A stretch of DNA of 64,000 nucleotides from Rotaria sordida (GCA_905250125.1 CAJNOL010000022.1:122842-186841), one strand, 5' to 3'; positions 35,692-49,222 are shown, numbered from the stretch's first letter. Made by a program: numbers and translations. The notes: generated by a model not told the origin, from the sequence alone.

Positions 35692-38600
35692 TTAAAAACA
35701 AATATCACATACGCTTTGATCCCATCCAGCATCTTCACCAGCCATTTGATAATGTTGTTTTCGTAATTTATATAATTGTTGTTTAGCTTGTTCTAATGCT
35801 TTTTCTAATTCAAGAACTTTAACTTGAGCATCCATTTCTTTTCGTTTTGTTTGATGAAGACTTAATGAACTAAAGTCCATTGTAGCTGAAAAGAAAAATA
35901 TGCTTTAGTTTTTTAGACATTGAATGATAGAGGTAAAGAAGGAAAACGTAACACTAATGCGTATATGAAAAAAAAAGTGTTTGTCAAAATAGAAATTAAT
36001 TAATAAATACTAGTAAAATCTTTTTCGAACTTCTAGAAAAATAACTAATCAAAGATTCTTTGTTAAAAACTTTCTATCTATAATAATGAACTAGAATAGA
36101 TTTGAAATTTGAAAGTAAGGACCTTAGAATTTGGTTTGTATTTGGAGCATGGATTTGCTTTTGGACCAAATCCATATAAATAATTTGGGGATCGCTATCA
36201 AAACGTAAACTATTTATATTAATGTCGATGTGTGGGTTTGGGTATAGGTATGGGTGTGAACTGTGTTCGGTGTATGACTTTTTGGTTTTGAGCCTGAATG
36301 TGGATGAGCGCAAGATACTTATTGCATCTACACGCATACTCTCGTATGATATTTGTTAATAAATTTTGTGAAATAAAAAAAATTTATTGCCACTTATTTT
36401 TTTGATACATTCTTGAATAATATTTATTAATAGGTCATTTCATACTTCATCGATCGTATTTTGTAGTTAACCATAGAATATTGAATTATGTCAATGACCT
36501 GGTTATAGTCATTATTTTGACGCTACTGACAATGGAACCTCTCCAGGTGTCACACTGCATTTCGACCGAGATAGTGTTCATTTGATGAGCTCTAATGAGT
36601 AATAGAAAAGTCTAAAATGGTTTAGTTTTCTAGATCTTCGGTCTTGAAATATCTAAATTTTACTGGATTGTTCAATAAAAAGTTGTAACCTCGTGAAATC
36701 ACATGAAAAATCAACTTTCAAGTTTTGACGTCAAACTTTGCACGAACAATATTCTCAATGAGATTTATTCATTAGACGAGTTGTAACTTTTCTAGTATTT
36801 CCTATCCTGAAATATTAAATATTTGAAATTTTCTCATGTATGTAAAAGCAACTTTTGTTCATATATTTACATCTTCAGAAAGGAAATATTTAGTTGCACA
36901 GCCAACTAATCTCATTACGAACTTTGGTCGTGTAAAGTTTGACGTTGAAATTCGAAAGTTGATTTTTCCATATGATCTGAGAGAAACTACAACTTTTTGT
37001 GGAACAATCCAATAAGATTTTGATATCTCAAGAATGAAGGGTTGAAAAACTAAACCATTTTAGATTTTTCTATTACTTATCAATATCCATGAAATAAACA
37101 TCGTCTCGGTCGAAAAGGGGTTTAACACCTGGAGAGATTCCCTCATCAGTAAACGTTAAAATAATGATTATACCAAATCATGGATATAATTCAATATTCT
37201 ATGATTAACTACAAAATGTAACTGATGAAGTATGAAATGACCTATTAATACTTTGTATCTTCTTATTAAATTTTTATTTGTATTATAAGCATCTAATCTT
37301 GGCATTAATCATATATATATAATATTTGTTCTAATCATAAATTCTATGTTTTATATAAAGAATAGGATTCGGATGTATTTATTGTTAGAAATTTAATAAT
37401 CATTCAATAATTGTGTTTTTTTTAAGATAACATAATTTGATATTTGTCTTTTTGATGACGATAAAATTCAATATTTATATTGATTTTATCTTTTATTGAA
37501 AATGAGATAATTCTCTTACTCTTTTCTTCAATAATCGAAGCACAATTTTTAGCTGTAGCAACAACTTGTGCAGTTGATGCATTAACTGCTTTGGATGCAT
37601 GTGTAAGTGCTTCACGATTTCTTGATTCACGATCAGCTTTAACCTATTTATAAAAAATTTAATATATCAAATAAAATTTTTCAACAAAATTTTCTTTTCT
37701 ACATTTGATGCTGCAACAAGTTGTGCTGTTGATGCAGCTATTTCTTGTGAACAAGCAATAATTTCTTCAAATTTACCAGCACCACCCAATAAACGATCAG
37801 CTGAATCACTAAAAAAAAAGTATCAAAATAATCATTTATTATTCTTTTTCAAAAATCAATATTTGCTTTTGTTTCTTTTTTTCTAGTGAAAAGGAAGGGT
37901 ACAAACATGCTCGTGCAAATCATACTGATATTTGAAAAAAAAAAGAAAGAACCATGTGTATCTATATTCAAATATATCCTCCCCTCCCCATGGTAGAAAA
38001 AAACAAAAGATCCCGAAAATAAATATTCAAAACTCTTCATTACATGCGACATTCTCATTTATACACGCACACACTCTAAATGGAATAATAAAACAAAAAA
38101 AAGGAAATCACAGCAATTTATTTGAACGCACAGATCAACGTTGTTATCATCAAGAAAACGATATGTTTTTTTACTATTTTAATATATAAAGAAAATCTAT
38201 AATCAATTTTACTTAGAAAAAAAAAAGGAAACATATTAAATTAATGACTTACATTAAAACTTTTGCATTGACACCAACATTTTTAGCTGCTGAAACAAGA
38301 CCTTCTGTCCATTTATGATTTTTTGTATAAAATTCACGAGCACTTGCAGTGCCCTATTGTTGAAAAAAAAATAATAAAGTTTGTTTCGAATAAACAAAAA
38401 AAAAATCTTTACTCGTCCTTGTCCAACAATTTCTTTTTGAAGATCTCGTGCTTTGATTATTAAAACTTTAATTGTTTGCATTAATTTACCACATGAATCA
38501 AGTATTTGTCCATTAACTTCACATTTAATACCGGTATCTTGTTCACGAGATTTCGCCATCATTGCCTAGAAATACAAAGTAATTATTAGGATATATTAAT

Positions 38601-41600
38601 TTATATTTCGATTTCTTTATACTTCAAGTTGTCGAACAGCTTCATCAATTGTTTCATGAGTTAATTGAAGTTCTTTTTCAACAAGATCACCTAATTCTTC
38701 TTTACTTATATCAGATACCTTTAATTAAAATAAAATGTAAATGAATATTATTGTCTTTCTTTTTAATGATTATAAATATCGAGAAGGAAACAGCAGAGAC
38801 TTCAGTTTTCAAGTTTAAAAGTCCTACGAAGTCTTAAGTCTTTTGAACTATAGGTTTTAATATACAGGATGAGTCCTAAATAACACTACGACAAAAATAT
38901 TGAAATATCTATTTTGATTTGCTCGAATGAGCTGATTTTTTGGGTTAGTTCGTAGAAGCTTATTTAAAGTTTGTTTTTTTTTTCATACTATTGTCAAGTT
39001 ATATTTTTGGTCCCAATAAAGAAATTTCACCTATTGTCAAGTAAGAAGAGTACATATGAAGTTTTTCATAAATAATTTTTAGTTGTCATCTAAGAGAATA
39101 ATAATAAGAATTCAAAACGAACTTTATGAATGATACCATAGTGATGTACATAGAGCAAATTTTCAGAACTAGTTAGTTTAAAAAATCAACAGTTATAAAA
39201 CTTCAAATTTTCAAATATGAAACATCGTTTGTTTTTTGCAAGAAAGTTGATGTTTTAATATCCAAATTTTATGAGATCTACATTATGATATAGAATTTCA
39301 AAGTTCTCTATGAAACCAGCTACAGGATTTCATAAGATTCAGCGCTATTCTACTTGACTGCGCAATCCAAGAATCTTATGGAGTAATAAAATCTGCTGTT
39401 TTTCTTGACATGTACACCTCATTTCAATTCAAAAAAAACCCATTGCCAAAGTGTTAAACTGACTAGTTTTGAAAAATTGCTCTATATATGTCAATATGTT
39501 AATATAACTTGACAATAACATGAAAAAAAAGCTTTAAATAAGTTTCTACTATTAGCCAAAAAATCAGCCTATTCAAGCGAATCAAAGCAGAAATATTTCA
39601 ATTTTTTATTATAGTGCCATTTATGGCTCACTCTGTATGTTAATATCTGTTGTTTCCCTCTCGATGAATATGTATATACATATATATAAATACTTTAGGT
39701 AAAAGTGTTGTTGTTTTATCAATAAGTGAATTTAAACGACGCATTAAGTCATTAGATTGTTTATCGTAATCAATAGATGTTGATGCTAGAATATGATAGA
39801 AAAATTAAAAAATTTGAATATATTTAATTACGAACGTGTTTGATAATTTGAATAAAGATCAATACATAGAAGAGTTACATCACGACAATTATCAGCTAAA
39901 ATAACACCTTGATCAATATCTTGTACAAGATTAGATGTTGCTTTGCCATGTACAACAATATCAACCATACAATTAGCTAGTGCAATACATTCGTTTAAGA
40001 ATGGGAAGGTTGTAGCTAGAAAATAAAAAAAAATTCTTTTTTTATCAATTAATGAAAGTCTAGTGAAAAATGATATAAAATAATTCTGATATAAATTTTT
40101 TTTAGTTGATCTAATTATTTTAACTTCGGAATTACACAGTATTTCTTTTTTGAATATTTTTTTAACCAAAAAGTGAATGAAGATGAAACTTAATGAATTG
40201 ATTTGCTTTTATTTACGAATAAAATTTGTTTTTCTAGAATTATGACTTATGCTTATTCTATTTCTAAAAGGATATATGTCACAGGCAAAATTGAATTTTT
40301 TATACAAATAAATTTAGACAGATTTGATTTTTAATTAAGTGTAAAACTACAAAATAACTTTTTTGTTTTATTTAAAAATAAATTCTAATTTTTATTTTCA
40401 TTAAGATAACATATCACATCTTGTTATTTTTAAATAGACATATTATTTCATTTTCACATATTCATATCCTCTTGTATGTACGAATGACTTCTTCTGTATT
40501 GACATTAGAAAATGATGTTCGAAAATATTCTTATCAACCTATTCATTTTATTGAGCATCAAACTTCGAGGGAAGACATTTATTATTTTCGCACAGAGTTT
40601 ACACAAACATCTTTCATTGCTTATTAGTTGCAACATAACTTAATAAAAATTTAACAAAATAATATATTTATACTTTAAATATCATCTATGAGTCAAGTTA
40701 AATTCCAAGATAAATAAACATCAATAGAAAATACTAGTCAACTAAGCATAAGCTTAAAAATCCTTTCTATTTTCTTTTTATCAAAGCTTATTAACACAAA
40801 CAAGATTTCAATTGAATACGTTTGCGAACTCTCTATATGAGCACCTCCTTATACTGCGTAGTCTACAGTCCGCCCAAGCGAATTTTGTTAGGAATGAGTA
40901 CTTCCTTATTATCAGCAGTGGGCACTTATTTCTGATTCTTACAAGCAATAAAAACTTCTACAATGTGAGCAACATACATTCTACTAATCACGTGTAGAGC
41001 GAGGGAAAATGATGTTATATATATATATATATTACATTATGATAAATAACCAAGGGACATAGGCAAAGTGGATGAAATGGTCGTAGATATTTAAAAGAAG
41101 AAAACCAATATTATAGAACAGTAATAGTGCTTAGTGTAATGTCCTGTAATTTTTTGTGTTGACACGATTTGATTTGCTTCTGATGAAAAAAATTGAATTA
41201 ATTAATTGTTGAAAAGAAGAAAAAGATCATCTTGTCCAACTAACAAACGATTGCAGTTGAATACTTAAAAGTTGCAAAAGAAAAAAGAAACTGAAAACTT
41301 CCCAATAATGAGTACTTTCGTAAAGTGAACACTTTTAATTAGTCCCGATGATACCCATATTAGAGAAGATATAGTCATTTTATGAGATTCACGATAAACT
41401 TAATTATAATAATTAGATTTGCAAAATTCAGTCGATAGACGTTTTCTTTTTTATGTTATAAGTATATTAAAAATTAAGTAAATCAAATAAGAATAATAAT
41501 AATAATACTAACATTCATCTCCCGAGGCTTGTTTGTTCCATAAATCTTGTGTTGTTTTTGTACTTGTAACAGCCATTCGAAGTTTTGATAAGAGATATTC

Positions 41601-44600
41601 AGCACCACTCTTACAATTTAATAAATCGATATCTTTTGTACGTTCAATACCATCATGCATTTGATTAATACAAAATGTTAAAATTGAATCTTTATAAAAA
41701 GAAAAAAAATTTTTTTTTTTGTTTGAAAATTATTTTGTTTTAACTGAATTTTACATTTATATTGTTGTTTTAAATTATTTATCAGATTTGCATGATTTGA
41801 TTGCATTAATTTTTGATTATCAGTTGTATTGACAAATTTTTGTGCCCATTCACGTGCTGTTGCTTCTAAATCAAGTACTTTATGTTCGAGTTCTTCTTTT
41901 TCATGAATTAAATCCATTAAACTTTCTTCATGTTCCTTGAAAAATAAATAATTAATTTAACTTGATAAAAAACAAAAAAAAAAATTTGTTTTTTCTCGTT
42001 TACTCGATTTTTATCTAATAAATCGAAACGTTCAGTTTCAGCTTCATTTAATCGTTTTTCAAATTCAGATTTTTCACTTTGTAATTGATTATTAATCGAT
42101 GATTTTTCATTTTCTAATGCTTTATATCGATCTTCTGCGCTCTATAGAAAAAAAAAAAGAACAAAACTTAAATATTTGTTTTTGTTGATATAAATATTTA
42201 CTTGTTTAGCATGTTCGATTTGTTTAATACGTTCTGTTGTTGTTACTGTAGCTATTTGAAAATCATTACGTTCATTTGTTAATGCTGATAGTCTTTCTTG
42301 TAATTCCTATCCAAATACAAAAAAAAAACACAATTAATACAAGATTAGAAAAATAATAATTTTCTTATTCTCTTACACTCTCGCGCATTTCCATTAATTT
42401 TTTAAACTCGATCATTTCTTTTTGAAACTCTTCTTTTTCTCGATTTGATTGTTCTAATTGTTTTTCAAGTTGCTAACAATTAATATATATTAGCAATGAA
42501 AAAAAAAAAACCAGGAATTATCATTAGTAGAAACGAATACCTTATTTGTATGTTGTAATTCTGTTATGATGCCATTCGATTCAATTAATTTAGCATCATT
42601 AGTAGAATTTATAATTTTTAACTGATCAGTTGTAGTTAGTAAATTCTTTAGAGAAAATGAACATAAAATTATTTAACTTAAAACATGCGTGAAGTTTTGT
42701 TTTTTTACGTTATTTTTCTGTTCAACATCATTAAGTTTTTGTTGAACATTGTTAATTATATTATTAAACTCATTTGTTTTGTTTTGTAAAGTAGTTTCCA
42801 ATGTTTTATTTGTTAATTGTAATTCTTCTAATTTTTTCTCATTTATCTATAAATAATGAATTTAATTCATCTTATTTATATATATGTATATTGATGAATT
42901 TATTTCTATCATACTGTTGCTGTATTTTCATGTTCATTTATAAGTCTAGACATTTGAGTTAATGTAGTTTCTAATTCATGTTGTTTTGTTTCGCGATCGG
43001 CGAGTATCTCAATAGATAGACAAAATACAATAATGTACTTTGTTTTATAATTATAATTATTATTTATACTTTGCTTTGATTTTCAAAACTGGTCATTTCA
43101 TGTTGTAGAACTTGTTTTTTTTCATTAATCTCTCGTGTAAGTGTTTCGATGGTATGGCTTAGAGTTGCCGTACGTTCTGTCTGTTCACGCAAAACTTTTT
43201 CGAGATTCTAAGATATTCAAAAAACACAAAAAAAATTTTATCTCAAATATTTTTTCAATAGGACAACACAGAATTTACTTGACGTTGATTATTACTATCA
43301 TTCAATCTAATTCTATTATCTTCAATTTCTTTTTCGAATCGATCTCGTTCAGATTTTATATTATTCATATTCATAAAAATTTCCTAATCGCATGCGGAGA
43401 GAAAAACATATATATATATATATATAAACAAAACTTTGTTTATTTATATTCTTAAACTTACATCATTTGTTTGACGTAATTGAATTATTTCTTGATTAAA
43501 TTCTTCATTTTTTTTCGTTTTTAATTGTTCATAATCGATTTTTAATTGATTAAATTCATCACCAATGTTCTAAAATTAAATTAAAAATATATTTCAAATT
43601 CTAAATATTAAATATTTATACTTTATAAGTTGCTTTTAATTGTGTATATTCTTGATTTAAATTTGCTAATTGTTTTTTAATTTCACCTTCCTAAATAAAC
43701 AAAAAAAAAAAAGAAGAGCAAATTTTGAATTTCAAAATTAAATATAAAATCAATCATACACGACGTAAAACAACAATATGTTCTTCACGTAATTTATTAT
43801 AAGCTTCAAGTAATTTATTAAATTTTTCTTCGGAATTTGCTTTTTCTAAATTTATAATCATAATTTTAAGTTTTATTATAAAAAATTCATATATATATAT
43901 ATATACTTTCAAGTGCATGCATTTCTTCCATACGTCGTTGATTATCTAATTGTTGACGAAGTTGTTCTTCGAGTTGTAAACGATGCTAAAGAAAAATATT
44001 TTTGTCATGACAAGAAAAAATTTTATGAAATTATTATAATACATTTCTTTCAGTAATTAATTCTGTATCTTTAGCAGCAATAAGTCGATGTAATTCATCT
44101 GTTTGCGTACGATTTTCTCGCAACATAGCATCACACTATATTAACATAATATTAAAAAAAACTATAATTTATAGTAAATTTTTATTTTACATTTAATAAT
44201 CGTTGTTCCAGATCAGCTATTTCTTTTGATCTATTATTTAGAATAAATTTTTTGAAAAAAAAAAAAGATAATTATTTTGTCATATACAAACCGATCAACG
44301 ACATGTCCATTTGGTGGCCAATCGTCATTCATTGGAAAACTTAATGTTGATACTGTCTAAATAATAAAAACGAAATAAAGCAATAAACCTTATTTACAAA
44401 CAAAGTTAATTCATTCACAAGAAATCTATAAATAATATAAACTGAGAAAATTTTTTTTTATATTTGTAATTTAAAGCTGAATATTTTAGATTTTTGTTTA
44501 TAGATCTGATCGTTAAATAAAATTTGACTATTATTTGAGTTTGTTTTTATGCTTTACTATGACAAGAAAATTTTTCTATTACATTAATTTTTATATCTTG

Positions 44601-47600
44601 TCGTCTGCACAAGATACACTTGAAGTCATTTTATGATACTTTGTAAACTAGTGGGAAAAAGTTTAACAATAACATATTGTTCTATAATGTTAAGCAATTA
44701 ACTCGAATTGACATAATGATTTTAATAGCCAATGCAGTTTTCTTTTACCAAGATTTCTAAAAATCTGGGCACGGAAGTGTTGTACAGCCCTTGAGGATTT
44801 TGTCGAAGCTATGCTATTTTAAAGGGAACAAAATGAGGGGTCACTACACTTGCTACAACCTTCCTATAGAAATCAAAAGTATGACAAAAATTTAAAAAAA
44901 ACACATTTTTTAGTCGATTTTTTGATAAATTTCGTTTTTTTTTTCAGTGGTACTTGTAACTTTTTAACGAAGGTTGTAGGAAATGCGGTGATCCCTCATT
45001 TTTTTTTCTCTTTAAAATAGCATAGCTCTGATAAAATCCTCGAGGAATTGTATACTCCCGTGTTCAGACTTTCTAGAAATCATGGTAAAAGAAAACTTCA
45101 TTGACTATTAAAATTATTATCTGAATTTGAGCTAATTGCTTAACATTATAGTAAAATACGCTATTATTGTTAAAAATTTTTCTACTATCTTACATAACCA
45201 TTGATTTTAAAAAAATTCTCGATTTTGTTGATTATTAGAATTTTCGAAAAGAAAAAAAGGAAACATATTTTAGATAAAATTCGATTTGATCTTTGAATTG
45301 TTTAAGACAAATTTTCAATCTCTCCTATTTTCTCTTACATCATCAGATGTATCAATAAGAATTCCATCATTAGCTGGTGCTGGTTCAGGTGGTGGTGTGT
45401 GTACAATAGCAACCGGAGGTTGATAATTTTTAATATCATCCTTTAATTTAAAATTTGGTGGACTCTAAAAACAAAATAAAATAGAAAATCAATGTTTATA
45501 GATAAAAGTAAGAAGAAAAAAAACAGATTCATACATCAGGTAATATAGGAACTTTGATTAAATCTTTAAAATATTGTAATGTTGATGATTGTTCATAAAA
45601 ACGTTTTAATCTTCGAAATTGATCATTTAATCTTTGTCGATGTCCTTGAAGTGTTTCGCCAGGCAAACCTAAATTTTTCAATTGGAAAAAAAAATTTTAA
45701 ATGGTTGTCTTTTTTTTTTTTTTTGTTTCTTTTACTATCATGAAGTTTAAAAAGAACTTTAACAATATAATCATAAAGTAAACTTGAATCTTGTATACAA
45801 ATAATAAGTGGATGAAGACGACATTGACCAGCTGTTGTCATTGAATTAGCACGTGATTGATCAAGTGAAGTAAAAACTGATTCAGCAAGACCTAATAATT
45901 CTTCCATATAATCAAGTAATTCAATACATAATTGAAAATATGCATCTAAATTATCAGTAAATATACGTCGAATATCATTATGTTCACCAATTGATAAATT
46001 TCCCAAAAATACTGGATTTCTTTCATGAAATGTTAATTTTGATATCATTAAACGACAATAACGATATGTCATTATACCATAACTTTGTCGAAGTGCACTC
46101 TAGATTGATAAAAAAAACGAAACAAAAAAAAAACCAATATGTACAACTGAATAAAAAAAACATAAAAACTATTGACAAATGTGCAAATGAGCGAGCATTG
46201 AAATCATTTTGTTTTCTTTACAAACCATTTGACTTCCTCCTGATGATTCCAAATTCGATAAAGGTGACTTAATGTATATATTAGTTTATCCTTAGTTTTT
46301 TTTTTTTTGTTTATCATAGTTAGATGATATACTTACCCAAAACTTGCCTAATTGTTCGAAATAAGGTGCCAATGGAACAGAATCATTAACAACCTATAAT
46401 AGAAAATTTTAGAAATTTATTCAAAAATGAAAATAAATAATCATAAATTTTAATTATTTATTCTTAGGATATGCTTTTCTTCATAAGAATGAAATCCTAT
46501 ATATGACGAACTTAATTTTGTATGAATTAGTATAATAAATCTTACGAAGGAATGTTTTCAACTAATCAATTACTTTTGAATTCGAACTTAATGCATAGAG
46601 TCCCATGAGATATGGAAAATATCAAAAGAATAAGTTCCCTCGGATCTTCTGTCCAGAGTTATCAGGCATTTTAATTAGAATTTCAGCCTATCGTTTGATA
46701 TATATCAACAAATGAAATACCGGTATTTCGGTCTGAGATTTTGCTCACAGACAGCTCTACTTGTCAGTAGAATACTTTCAAGGTATTCTACTGACAAGTA
46801 GAGCTGTCTGTGGGCAAAATTTCAAGTCAAAATACCATTATTCGATTTATTGACATATACCAAGCTACAGGCTGAAATTTCGATTAAAATGCCCAATAAC
46901 TCTAAATGGAAGGTCTAATCAGGGTTTATTCTTTTGAGGTTTTTTTATATCTCATTGAATTCTATGCACGGAGTTCGAATTCAAAAGCAAATGATCAATT
47001 GAAAATCTTTTCTCATCAATCTTTCATATAATGATATAGGAAATTCTATATAAATTGAATCTTTCGGAATTGAAAATTTTCAAAGAAAGTATGTTTTATA
47101 TACTAATTGATTAATATTACCATAAATGACTTACATTTTTATGCCCATCTCTTAAAAGTCGATGTATAACATAGCAAAATTTCCAACAAACAATTGGATG
47201 TGATTCAAGTTGAAGTCTTATCATCATCGACCAAAAAAGACGAGCACCTTCAAGTCGAAATGTACCGAGAATAAGATCTATATAAAATAAAAAGAAAAAC
47301 AAAACAATAGAATGGAAAATGAACATATTGAGTTTTCTTACTTCGAACATGTTTTTCTTTAGCTGGTGATTCAATATTATTGATAGCTTTTGTAGCACTT
47401 TGCCACTGAAAGAAATAAAAAATAATTGTACTTAGTTTTTTTAGCATTAGGAAGAAAAAACAAGAACGTAAATATTAATATACCTGACTCCATTCAAATT
47501 TATCTCGTTCGACTTGATCGGCTGCTTTTCGCCGTACTGGAATATTTGTTACCAATTGATTTAAATTAACTACACTTGAACGACGATTATAAACGCTCAT
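35692..47600 (-). CDS. HIP1: HIP1/HIP1R/Sla2 family endocytic adaptor, 32 exons, 1288 aa
   Basis: Links clathrin-coated membrane to actin. Exons in coding order: 47484-47600, 47342-47405, 47135-47277, 46337-46393, 45736-46099, 45535-45668, 45339-45464, 44292-44356, 44191-44230, 44043-44135, 43907-43985, 43760-43845, 43622-43690, 43462-43569, 43279-43383, 43070-43207, 42915-43007, 42709-42846, 42541-42645, 42377-42472, 42202-42306, 42004-42141, 41755-41935, 41513-41689, 39836-40015, 39694-39785, 38623-38718, 38413-38565, 38253-38353, 37703-37808, 37520-37643, 35692-35885; sum 3867 nt. ANTH lipid-binding domain about 40-300 (AKEKHVR, HPIVCWKFCYVIHRLLRDGH, TTAGQCRLHPLI). Pro-rich linker about 300-350. 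Long coiled coil about 357-880. The C-terminal talin-like I/LWEQ (THATCH) actin-binding domain is about 1000-1260 (EELGDLVEKEL, ASAREFYTKNHKWTEGL, CSQEIAASTAQLVAAS), then MDFSSLSLHQTKRKEMD. It is longer than human HIP1 (1037 aa), mainly in the coiled coil. A pyrimidine-rich tract ending AAAAG abuts the ATG. Confidence 0.95.
36228..36258. repeat. GTGTGGGT-like short tract
   Basis: A G/T-rich run (TGTGGGTTTGGGTATAGG, then TATGGGTGTG) in the last HIP1 intron. It resembles degenerate telomere-type repeats seen at 48825, 54184 and 54713. Confidence 0.4.
36427..37250. mobile_element. Palindromic mariner-type MITE in the last HIP1 intron, family G
   Basis: Inverted arms start TAGGTCATTTCATACTTCAT at the left (36431) and match its inverse at the right (about 37228-37244). 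Paired inner blocks include CTAAAATGGTTTAG, GTAAAGTTTGACGT and the CTCTCCAGGTGT type pair. Both ends are flanked by TTAA, which contains TA, so TA or TTAA duplication cannot be told apart. TAGGTCATTTCATA resembles mariner termini. No transposase. Confidence 0.8.
38865..39635. mobile_element. Palindromic Tc1/mariner-type MITE in a HIP1 intron, family A copy 2 (771 bp)
   Basis: Left end CAGGATGAGTCCTAAATA and inverted right end CAGAGTGAGCCATAAATG, flanked by TA (38863-38864, 39636-39637). It shares the arm layout, the GAGCTGATTTTTTGG block and the ATTGTCAAGTAAGAAG block with the copy at 7856-8533. It fills most of HIP1 intron 38719-39693. Confidence 0.85.
40016..41512. other. Large HIP1 intron without a recognisable element
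   Basis: A 1.5-kb intron between exons 41513-41689 and 39836-40015. It holds a TA run near 41017-41032 and AT-rich sequence. I see no transposon ends or coding signal. Confidence 0.5.
44657..45183. mobile_element. Palindromic MITE in a HIP1 intron, family C copy 2 (about 527 bp)
   Basis: Arms pair from both ends: AATGTTAAGCAATTA at 44697-44711 with the inverse near 45133-45147, then TTCTTTTACCAAGATTTCTA against its inverse near 45070-45090. The centre is near 44920. The interior (ATGCTATTTTAAAG, TTTTTAGTCGATTTTTTGAT) matches the element at 9529-10060. It lies within intron 44357-45338. Exact ends and target duplication are not certain. Confidence 0.75.
46550..47015. mobile_element. Nearly complete hairpin element in a HIP1 intron, family H
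   Basis: A palindrome centred near 46775: CTACTTGTCAGTAGAATAC and its inverse are separated by only a few bases, and pairing continues out to TTTTGAATTCGAAC at both sides (46583 and 46972). The RNA would fold into a hairpin with arms of about 220 bp. Ends are approximate. Confidence 0.75.
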
Positions 47601-48365
47601 CTTTTAATAAAAAAGAAAACAAAACAAAAAAATAAATGAATACTTCCTTGAGTCATGAATATTAAATGTCAACAGTAAGCAGCAGCTTTATTATTTTTTT
47701 GTTTATGAGTGCTTTTTTTTCCATCTATCGAAGCAGAAGGAGGAAAAAAAGAAAAGAGTACAACAGAATGACTCAGTCAACAATAATAATAGACAACACT
47801 TTTCTTTCTTTTTTTTTCTTTTTTATAACAGTGCTTACTACCCCCGCTTATCGCACATCGAAACTTTCTATTATTGATGAATAGTGCATCTATTAACATT
47901 GTAAAAAAAAATAGCATACGCACACACAAGTAAAAGAACAGGCATCCTTCATATATATATATATATATATATATATGGATAAACATTACAGCAATACGTC
48001 AATCAGAATATAATCAATTCAAATCATGTCCAAGGATAGATAATAGACAACAACAAGAATCAATAACGAAAAATCTTCTTAGTTTTACATTTGTAAATAA
48101 AGACATCGATCGATCAAAATGAATTAAAAGATAGAGAAGATGACGCCCAAAAAATAGGCCAACAATTGACTAGGCTAGGTGGTATTTTGGCCATTGATTC
48201 AATTTTGTTCTTTGCAATCTATTGTATTCTGTAGAGGTCGTAGTCTGTCGATGGGAATAATACTCTTAATTTTGCTAATAATTAGCTTTATAAGCCAATT
48301 TTATTAGAAGATTATTCGAAAGTAACTTTTTTTCTGTTCGTTGAGTTCTTATGTATATATTGTGG
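47601..48365. other. Upstream region of HIP1
   Basis: AT-rich, with a (TA)n microsatellite at 47950-47976. The HIP1 promoter is expected here; no core element can be identified with confidence. Confidence 0.45.
47950..47976. repeat. TA dinucleotide microsatellite
   Basis: An uninterrupted alternating AT run upstream of HIP1. Confidence 0.85.
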
Positions 48366-49222
48366 TATATATAAACCATTGCACGTAAGTCACGACCCAC
48401 ATCTGAGTAAATCTATTCAATCGAAATCATCAGATTTTACTCCAGTTAAGATACTTTGTAGAAATAAGAATTCTTATGAAAAGCTTCCAAAATTGCAACT
48501 TGCAGAAAGCTATTTTTCTAGACTCTGTATTTCAAGAACAACTCATTAGGAAGGACTGGAATTTTTTATAGATATATATACTGATGAGTTCTAGCCGGAA
48601 AAAAAAGAAAAATCAATATTTTAGGACTATTTCGACGGTTCATATCTCACGATTGGAAAGTAACAGTATGAAGCTGAGATTTTAACTGGAGTTGGAACTA
48701 GTAGAAATGTATCTTCGGTGGAAACTCGAAATTTGTATCATGTTATGTTCATTCAGAAGATCGTTCTCAAAATCGAGTTTTTGATGAAAAACACGATTTT
48801 CATATAGGTTTTTCTTTCAAGAAAGGGTATGGGTGTGTGGAAGTGTATCCCTTCTCTCATACACCCACACCCACCCCATCTCAAAGTAATGATTGTTACT
48901 CAGTTGAACCTTTCGTTTTTCTTTTATGAAGGTGACCCTTGTTCTCGGCAGTTTCCAGATGGCGTAGATTGAGAGTGGTTTTTTTTGCAGAGATCCATAA
49001 AATACGAGATCTATAAAAAATTTCTATTCCATCCTATGATCTGTTTTTGAAATACAGAATCTGGAAAAAGAACTTTTTGAAAGTAGCGATCTTGGAACGC
49101 TTTTCATAAAACTCTTACTTCTACAACATATCTTAAATTGAACACGATCATCTGAAGATCTTGATGCAGCTACAGGTTTATTATAATATCGGTCATGACT
49201 TACGTGCAATGGCTTATATCAT
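48366..49222. mobile_element. Long palindromic MITE with a GTGTGG-type hairpin at its centre, family I
   Basis: Left end ATATAAACCATTGCACGTAA (48370 on) pairs with the inverse at about 49199-49216 (TTACGTGCAATGGCTTATAT). Inner pairs include TTCTGTATTTCAAGAACA against its inverse near 49045 and TTTTTTATAGAT against its inverse near 49012. The loop region contains the G/T hairpin 48825-48877. No coding capacity. Exact ends are uncertain by a few bases. Confidence 0.75.
48825..48877. repeat. Telomere-like G/T hairpin
   Basis: GGGTATGGGTGTGTGG is followed after a short spacer by its near inverse ATACACCCACACCCACCCC. It sits near the centre of palindromic element I. Confidence 0.6.

Noticed and set aside
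22629..48005. A 17-base word CAGCAATACGTCAATCA present at 22629 and 47989
   Set aside because: In 64 kb of AT-biased DNA a shared word of this length is not clearly beyond chance, and the flanks do not match.
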